The translations under genes and the position numbers were made by a program. The notes under the pieces were generated by a model, which was given only the letters and a program-made list of their open reading frames with translations, was not told where the DNA came from and searched no databases. 24,775 nt of DNA from a virus: IMG/VR virus record IMGVR_UViG_3300028925_001568, positions 1 through 24,775 of that record; one strand, written 5' to 3'. Positions 20,214 through 24,775 of this stretch are shown one piece after another; within the stretch, counting starts at the first letter, position 1; each line of letters opens with the position of its first letter.

Positions 20214-22687
20214 TGGCGATAGAAAAAGATATAAATCCAACAGTCCTAAACGAAGAAAACCAAATGTCTCTAGGGGACGAAGGTATGGACGTAGTTCTTG
20301 CGGCCATTGAAGAGGCTGGTACAGATGACTTTGTTATGCAAGAAGATGGTAGTGCAATACTAGAATCTAGTATGCAAGAACAAGTAGAAACTGGATTTGA
20401 TGAAAACTTAGCTGAATCTATGGACGATAGAGATCTAAGTAAGATTGCTAACGAACTTACGGATGGCATAGAAAAAGATAAGTCATCTCGCGAAGATTGG
20501 GAAAATACATATACAGACGGCTTAAAGTATTTAGGCATGAAGGTTGATGATGAAAGATCAGAACCTTTTGCAGGGGCTTCAGGAGTTGTTCATCCATTAT
20601 TAGGTGAAGCAGTTACAACTTTCCAAGCACAAGCTTACAAAGAATTGTTACCTTCTGGTGGGCCTGTAAAAACACAAGTTATTGGTGCCTACGATTCTGC
20701 TGTAGAAGAACAAGCACAAAGAGTAAAAGAATTTATGAACTATCAGATAACTCACGTTATGGAAGAGTTTGATGAAGAGTTAGATCAAATGTTGTTTTAC
20801 CTACCTCTAGCAGGTTCAGCATTTAAAAAGATTTACTATGACGAATCAATAGGTAGAGCTGTTTCTAAGTTTGTAGCACCAGAAGATCTAATAGTTCCTT
20901 ACTTTACAACTGATTTAGAATCATGTCCTAGAATTACTAATGTTATTAAAATGCCAGAGAATGAGGTTAAAAAGTTACAAGCCTTAGGTTTTTATAGAAA
21001 AGTTGATGTTGACATGGGTGGTGATAACCAAGTTTATTCTGAAGCAAAAGAAGAAATAAACAAATTATCAGGTATGGAACCTTCTTACGATGACGGAGAA
21101 ATATCTTTATTGTATGAAGTGCATTGCAATTTAGAACTTGATGGTTTTGAAGACATTGGTCAAGATGGTGAAGCTACTGGAGTAAAACTTCCTTACATTG
21201 TTACACTTGATACAGGCTCTAGTGAAGTATTATCTATACGTAGAAACTTTAAAGAAGAAGATCCATTAAAAAATAAAATAGAATACTTTGTGCACTTTAA
21301 GTTTTTACCAGGTTTAGGATTTTATGGCTTTGGTTTAACTCACATGATAGGCGGCTTGTCTAAAGCATCCACTTCTATTTTAAGACAGTTAATTGATGCT
21401 GGTACTTTAGCTAACTTGCCTGCTGGTTTTAAAACTAGAGGTATTAGAATTAGAGATGAAGATACTCCAATACAACCGGGTGAATTTAGAGATGTAGATG
21501 CTCCGGGTGGATCACTAAGAGAATCTATACAGCCATTACCTTTTAAAGAACCAAGTGCTACTCTTTTAAATTTACTAGGAATACTAGTAGATGGTGGTAA
21601 AAAGTTTGCATCTATTGCTGAAATAAATACAGGTCAAGGTAATCCAAACGCACCTGTAGGCACAACTCTAGCTTTATTAGAAAGATCTACTAAAGTATTG
21701 TCTGCTATACATAAAAGACTACACAACTCGCAGAAGAAAGAATTTAGATTATTAGCACAAGTATTTAAAGAATACCTACCACCAGAATACCCTTATGCAA
21801 TACCAGGTGGCAACGCTCAAATTAAATTAACAGACTTTGATGAAAGAATAGATATAATTCCTATATCCAATCCAGATGTATTTAGCCAATCTCAAAGAAT
21901 TGCTATGGCTCAAGAAATGATGCAGTTGGTACAATCAAACCCAGAAGTTCATGGGCCTAATGGGGTATATGAATCATACAAAAGAATGTATGCGGCCATA
22001 GGTGTGGATAATATAGAACAAATACTAACACCTCCACCTCCAACAGAACCTAGTCCTTTAGAGGCAGGTTTTGAAAACAACAAACTTTTGTTAGGTCAAC
22101 AAGCTCAAGCTTTTGCTCAACAAGACCATGATTCGCATATAAAGACACACATGGCTATACTTAATACGCCTCCTGTACAAATGAATGCACAAGTACAAGC
22201 ACTAATACATTCACACATTATGCAACATTTACAAATGAAGTCTGATGTTTTAGCTGAACAACAAATGCCACCAGAAGCTATGCAACAATTTCAACAGTTG
22301 CAACAACAAGCACAACAGGCTAATCCAGCAGAATCACAACAAATAATGCAACAAGCAAGCGATATACTTGCTCAGTTTTCAGCTCCCATCATGGCAGAAC
22401 TTATTACAGAGTATAGTCAAAAAGTTTCAGATCCTAGTGATGAAGATCCATTGGTTTCTATTAGAAAACAAGAACTTGCACTAAAGGGTCAAGAACTGTC
22501 TATGGAACAACAACAATTCTTACAAGAAGAAAAACGTAAAGCTTTAGATGCTCAAAGAAGAGTTAATGTAGACAAAGAAAGAATAGGATCTATGGAAGAT
22601 ATAGCAGATTTAAGAGATGAAACTGCCAGAGCAAGGCTAGAACAACAAGCTCGTTTTAAATTATTAGATTTGCAAAATCAAAAATAA
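20213..22687 (+). CDS. Portal protein
   Basis: An 824-residue protein placed directly after the large terminase, with a region I associate with large portals of podovirus-like phages: ERSEPFAGASGVVHPLLGEA near 115-135, then KELLPSGGPVKTQVIG, a long core with FKKIYYDES and APEDLIVPY, and INTGQGNPNAPVGTT near 470. The C-terminal quarter is a Gln-rich coiled coil (QQFQQLQQQAQQANPAESQQ) and a charged helix, as expected for the barrel of P22-type portals. It forms the ring through which DNA enters and leaves the head. Confidence 0.88.
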   Translation: MAIEKDINPTVLNEENQMSLGDEGMDVVLAAIEEAGTDDFVMQEDGSAILESSMQEQVETGFDENLAESMDDRDLSKIANELTDGIEKDKSSREDWENTYTDGLKYLGMKVDDERSEPFAGASGVVHPLLGEAVTTFQAQAYKELLPSGGPVKTQVIGAYDSAVEEQAQRVKEFMNYQITHVMEEFDEELDQMLFYLPLAGSAFKKIYYDESIGRAVSKFVAPEDLIVPYFTTDLESCPRITNVIKMPENEVKKLQALGFYRKVDVDMGGDNQVYSEAKEEINKLSGMEPSYDDGEISLLYEVHCNLELDGFEDIGQDGEATGVKLPYIVTLDTGSSEVLSIRRNFKEEDPLKNKIEYFVHFKFLPGLGFYGFGLTHMIGGLSKASTSILRQLIDAGTLANLPAGFKTRGIRIRDEDTPIQPGEFRDVDAPGGSLRESIQPLPFKEPSATLLNLLGILVDGGKKFASIAEINTGQGNPNAPVGTTLALLERSTKVLSAIHKRLHNSQKKEFRLLAQVFKEYLPPEYPYAIPGGNAQIKLTDFDERIDIIPISNPDVFSQSQRIAMAQEMMQLVQSNPEVHGPNGVYESYKRMYAAIGVDNIEQILTPPPPTEPSPLEAGFENNKLLLGQQAQAFAQQDHDSHIKTHMAILNTPPVQMNAQVQALIHSHIMQHLQMKSDVLAEQQMPPEAMQQFQQLQQQAQQANPAESQQIMQQASDILAQFSAPIMAELITEYSQKVSDPSDEDPLVSIRKQELALKGQELSMEQQQFLQEEKRKALDAQRRVNVDKERIGSMEDIADLRDETARARLEQQARFKLLDLQNQK

Positions 22688-22706
22688 ACCTTGCAAAATT
22701 AAAAAT
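22670..22706 (+). repeat. 21-bp tandem duplication at the portal C-terminus
   Basis: TTGCAAAATCAAAAAT (22670-22685) and TTGCAAAATTAAAAAT (22691-22706) differ at one base and are 21 bp apart. The first copy encodes the last portal residues and is followed by its stop; the second is noncoding. Confidence 0.8.
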
Positions 22707-22726
22707 GACACAACATAATAAAACAC

Positions 22727-22933
22727 ATGTATAAAAGAACAGACATAAGTCAACAAAAAACACCAAAAGTATTAAAGAATAAAAACAGCTATAGTAATAA
22801 AGGCACTGCGCCTTTGAAAACTAAAGCAGGTACTTTTTCAACAAGCACAACACCAAAGCCTGGTATGGGAAAAGGGAAAGCTAGAGGTATGGGTGCTGCT
22901 GAATTTGGTGGTAAGTTTTCAGGCATTTATTAA
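22727..22933 (+). CDS. Small basic Gly/Lys-rich protein (68 aa)
   Basis: Not recognised. MYKRTDISQQKTPKVLKNKN is followed by a Thr/Ser/Lys stretch and a Gly-rich end (GMGKGKARGMGAAEFGGKFS). It is strongly basic and probably disordered, so it may bind DNA or act as a head component. The stop overlaps the next start (TAATG). No clear ribosome site. Confidence 0.68.
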   Translation: MYKRTDISQQKTPKVLKNKNSYSNKGTAPLKTKAGTFSTSTTPKPGMGKGKARGMGAAEFGGKFSGIY

Positions 22934-23139
22934 TGTCGTCAATTTGGCTTGCTGAAAAATTTATAAAAGAAATTGAAGCAAGAAGAGAAGATACGAAGGA
23001 TGCTATGTTATCTGGTTGTAAAGACTTCTCTCAGTATGAATATCTGCGTGGCCGTTACAGTTCTCTAGCCGATGCAGAAAATATTTTTAGAGAGCTGCTA
23101 GGAAAAATACAAGAAGATGACGAAGATACACATACCTGA
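22933..23139 (+). CDS. Hypothetical helical protein (68 aa)
   Basis: Not recognised. MSSIWLAEKFIKEIEARRED then a helical segment with CKDFSQYEYLRGRYSSLADA, ending in an acidic QEDDEDTHT. Short proteins of this plan (helix, YxxxRGRY, helix) occur between portal and scaffold in phages and may be head-assembly accessories. It overlaps the GroES gene by 23 bases. Confidence 0.72.
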   Translation: MSSIWLAEKFIKEIEARREDTKDAMLSGCKDFSQYEYLRGRYSSLADAENIFRELLGKIQEDDEDTHT

Positions 23140-23611
23140 TCACGTAGCAAAAGCAATAGAGTCAGAACAAAAACCAAAACCCGAACAAACAACTCCAATT
23201 CCAGAAACTCCAGAGAATGATGCTTATGTACAAGGATCAGCTAGAGTTTTAGATCCTACGCTATTAGAAAAAAGTTTTTTAGATCGTATGCCACAACCAA
23301 CAGGTTGGAGAATATTAATACTACCTTACAAAGGTAAAGCAGTTACAGAAGGCGGAATTCACTTAGTTCAATCTACCGTAGATAGAGAATCTCTAGCTAC
23401 AGTTGTTGGGTATGTGGTAAAAATGGGCCCTGATTGCTATGCGGATGCAAATAAATTTGCTAAACCATGGTGTCAGGAAAAACAATGGGTATTGATAGGT
23501 AGATATGCTGGTGCTCGCTTTAAGTTGGGTGATGAGTCTGAATGCAGAATTATTAACGATGATGAAGTGATAGCTACCATAATGGATCCTGACGATATTC
23601 TTGCAGTATAA
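23117..23611 (+). CDS. GroES-like co-chaperonin (Cpn10)
   Basis: A 164-residue protein whose C-terminal two thirds fit the Cpn10 fold: GWRILILPYKGKAVTEGGIH (the conserved start, with GG-I), then LATVVGYVVKMGPD (the V..VG block), WVLIGRYAGARFKLGD, and NDDEVIATI-DPDDIL at the end. The first 50 residues are a Pro/Glu-rich extension. Its place between portal and scaffold, just before where the capsid gene is expected, matches phage co-chaperonins such as T4 gp31, which replace host GroES so that GroEL can fold the capsid protein. The start lies inside the preceding gene; there is no other in-frame ATG before the domain. Confidence 0.85.
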   Translation: MTKIHIPDHVAKAIESEQKPKPEQTTPIPETPENDAYVQGSARVLDPTLLEKSFLDRMPQPTGWRILILPYKGKAVTEGGIHLVQSTVDRESLATVVGYVVKMGPDCYADANKFAKPWCQEKQWVLIGRYAGARFKLGDESECRIINDDEVIATIMDPDDILAV

Positions 23612-23621
23612 GGAGCAAAAA

Positions 23622-24563
23622 ATGGCAGAAGAAAACGCAAAATTAATAGAAGAAACAGAAATAGAAGAAGGTGAAATTGTTGAGCTAGATCCTATTGAGG
23701 ATGAAAAACCTCAAACACAAATTCCTATGGAGTCTGTTGATAAGGAAGCTGAAACAAAAATAGAAAATGTTTCTGATACACCAGAAGAAAAACAAGAAGA
23801 AGAGTTAGAAGATTATTCTAAAAGCGTACAAAAAAGAATAAACAATTTAACTAGGAAGCTAAGAGAAGCAGAAAGAGGTCAAGAATCTGCATTTGAATAC
23901 GCACAAAAAACTTCTGTTGAGAATCAGCATCTAAAACAAAAAAGTTCAAACTTAGATAGATCTTATTTAATGGAAGCAGAAAATAGGCTCAAGTCTCAAA
24001 AACAACAAGCTATGTCTGCATTAAAGTCAGCACACGAAGTACAAGACTATGATAAAGTTGCAAAAGCACAAGATGTTTTAGCAAAAATAGCTGTTGAAGA
24101 GAACAAAGTCTCTACATCAAAAATGGCATTACAACAACAACCTGCACAACAAACAATACAGCCTGCACAACAACAATACGTGCAACAAGAACAACAATTT
24201 AAATCACCGCCAAAGTTAGATGAAAAACAAGAAAAGTGGGTAGACAACAATTCTTGGTTTGGTGAAGATGAAATTATGACACTTGCAGCTTTTTCTATAG
24301 ATCAGAAGTTAGTACAAGAAGGTTTTGACCCTAAGACTAATGACTACTACAATGAAGTTGATAAAAGATTACGACATGAGTTTCCACACAAGTTTGATGA
24401 GCCTTCTAACCAATCGAAGCCTCAACAAAAGGTGGCCTCCGCAGGCAGAGTAGCTGGTAATACTAGCTCAAAAAGACAAGTTAAGTTGTCGCCAGCAGAG
24501 GTTCAAATGGCAAAAAGATTAAACGTACCCTTAACAGAGTACGCAAAATATGTTAAAAGGTAA
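23622..24563 (+). CDS. Putative capsid scaffolding protein
   Basis: A 313-residue protein with an acidic disordered N-terminus, a long coiled coil at about 70-160 (SKSVQKRINNLTRKLREAER and following), a Gln-rich linker with the duplicated phrase QQPAQQ/IQPAQQ, a WVDNNSWFGEDEIMTLAAFS block and a basic C-terminal helix ending TEYAKYVKR. That order, a highly charged coiled coil with a basic tail placed before the capsid gene, is the pattern of phage scaffolding proteins. The chosen ATG has AAGGAG 8 bases upstream; a TTG at 23601 is in frame but unlikely. Confidence 0.75.
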   Translation: MAEENAKLIEETEIEEGEIVELDPIEDEKPQTQIPMESVDKEAETKIENVSDTPEEKQEEELEDYSKSVQKRINNLTRKLREAERGQESAFEYAQKTSVENQHLKQKSSNLDRSYLMEAENRLKSQKQQAMSALKSAHEVQDYDKVAKAQDVLAKIAVEENKVSTSKMALQQQPAQQTIQPAQQQYVQQEQQFKSPPKLDEKQEKWVDNNSWFGEDEIMTLAAFSIDQKLVQEGFDPKTNDYYNEVDKRLRHEFPHKFDEPSNQSKPQQKVASAGRVAGNTSSKRQVKLSPAEVQMAKRLNVPLTEYAKYVKR

Positions 24564-24568
24564 TAGAC

Positions 24569-24775
24569 ATGACAGAAAATGACAACAAAGATTTAAACAG
24601 AACCTCGCGTTCTGCCGACACTCGAGCAAAAAAAGAAGCTCGCAAACCATGGAGCCCGCCATCATTATTGGACACTCCTCCTGCACCTGAAGGTTATACT
24701 TACAGGTGGATTAGAGCCGAAACTTTAGGCGTTGAAGATCATAAAAATTTAACTGCAAGATTGAGCGAAGGTTTT
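24569..24775 (+). CDS. Conserved phage head-region protein (partial, runs off the window)
   Basis: The first 69 residues are present. After a basic, disordered start comes KPWSPPSLLDTPPAPEGYTY then RWIRAETLGVEDHKNLTARL. I recognise this block (WSPPS.L..P.APEG...RWIR.E..G..D..N...RL.EG) from small proteins beside the capsid gene of many marine phages; function unknown, possibly a virion component. It starts 5 bases after the scaffold stop. Confidence 0.8.
   Translation, partial: MTENDNKDLNRTSRSADTRAKKEARKPWSPPSLLDTPPAPEGYTYRWIRAETLGVEDHKNLTARLSEGF

Noticed and set aside
1-24775. tRNA genes and integrase/attachment site
   Set aside because: I looked for the GTTCGA-type T-loop with acceptor stems and for tyrosine- or serine-integrase motifs and found none.

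Overview
The window is AT-rich (roughly 35% GC by eye), with densely packed, often overlapping genes and a complete phage head-gene order: large terminase, portal, GroES-like co-chaperonin, putative scaffold. It is a piece of a tailed double-stranded DNA phage genome. The low GC, the small-gene families (DUF3310, the MGTRSN family, the GLTLEEAQ family) and the large uncharacterised virion-type proteins fit the uncultured marine phages that infect AT-rich alphaproteobacteria. The host itself cannot be read from the sequence. No integrase, DNA polymerase, RNA polymerase, lysis gene or tRNA was seen, so lifestyle is undecided.

Layout. (1) 1-3457, rightward: the tail of one gene and a 1139-residue protein that looks virion-associated. 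(2) 3454-9274, replication and recombination: a leftward Prim-Pol/helicase and a YdaS/Cro-like DNA-binding protein; a rightward Sak4-like ATPase and an SSB-like protein; then a leftward operon with a RecE/Cas4-like exonuclease, DUF3310 and three small genes. (3) 9071-10902, rightward: a small gene, a cytosine-C5 methyltransferase, a cysteine-rich protein and a small helical protein. (4) 11127-11753: a small-terminase-like gene. (5) 11848-15339, accessory region: six overlapping leftward small genes, then five rightward small genes separated by unusual regulatory DNA. (6) 15578-24775, rightward morphogenesis operon: two Gln/Met-rich small proteins, an 827-residue protein, large terminase, portal, two small proteins, GroES, scaffold, and the start of a further gene.

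The most unusual part is 13.4-15.5 kb. Small genes alternate with intrinsic terminators, clusters of the hexamer GTCGGG, A/C-rich tracts, GGATC-type inverted repeats and sigma-70-like promoters, in nearly the same order at least three times. One such unit (14248-14422) has a strong promoter and a terminator but no credible ORF between them, and is best explained as a phage small RNA of about 140 nt. Seven copies of a near-palindrome, ACAWWWTGTA, sit on or beside the promoters here and at the divergent promoter next to the YdaS/Cro-like gene, which suggests one repressor controls the whole set. Two tiny single-membrane-span peptides (28 and 22 aa), encoded on opposite strands about 3 kb apart, look like paralogues.

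How the genes may work together (inference): Prim-Pol/helicase opens and primes DNA; Sak4, the SSB-like protein and the exonuclease form a single-strand annealing system; the methyltransferase marks phage DNA; the terminases package DNA through the portal into a head built with the scaffold and the phage co-chaperonin. The small genes are probably host-takeover or regulatory functions.
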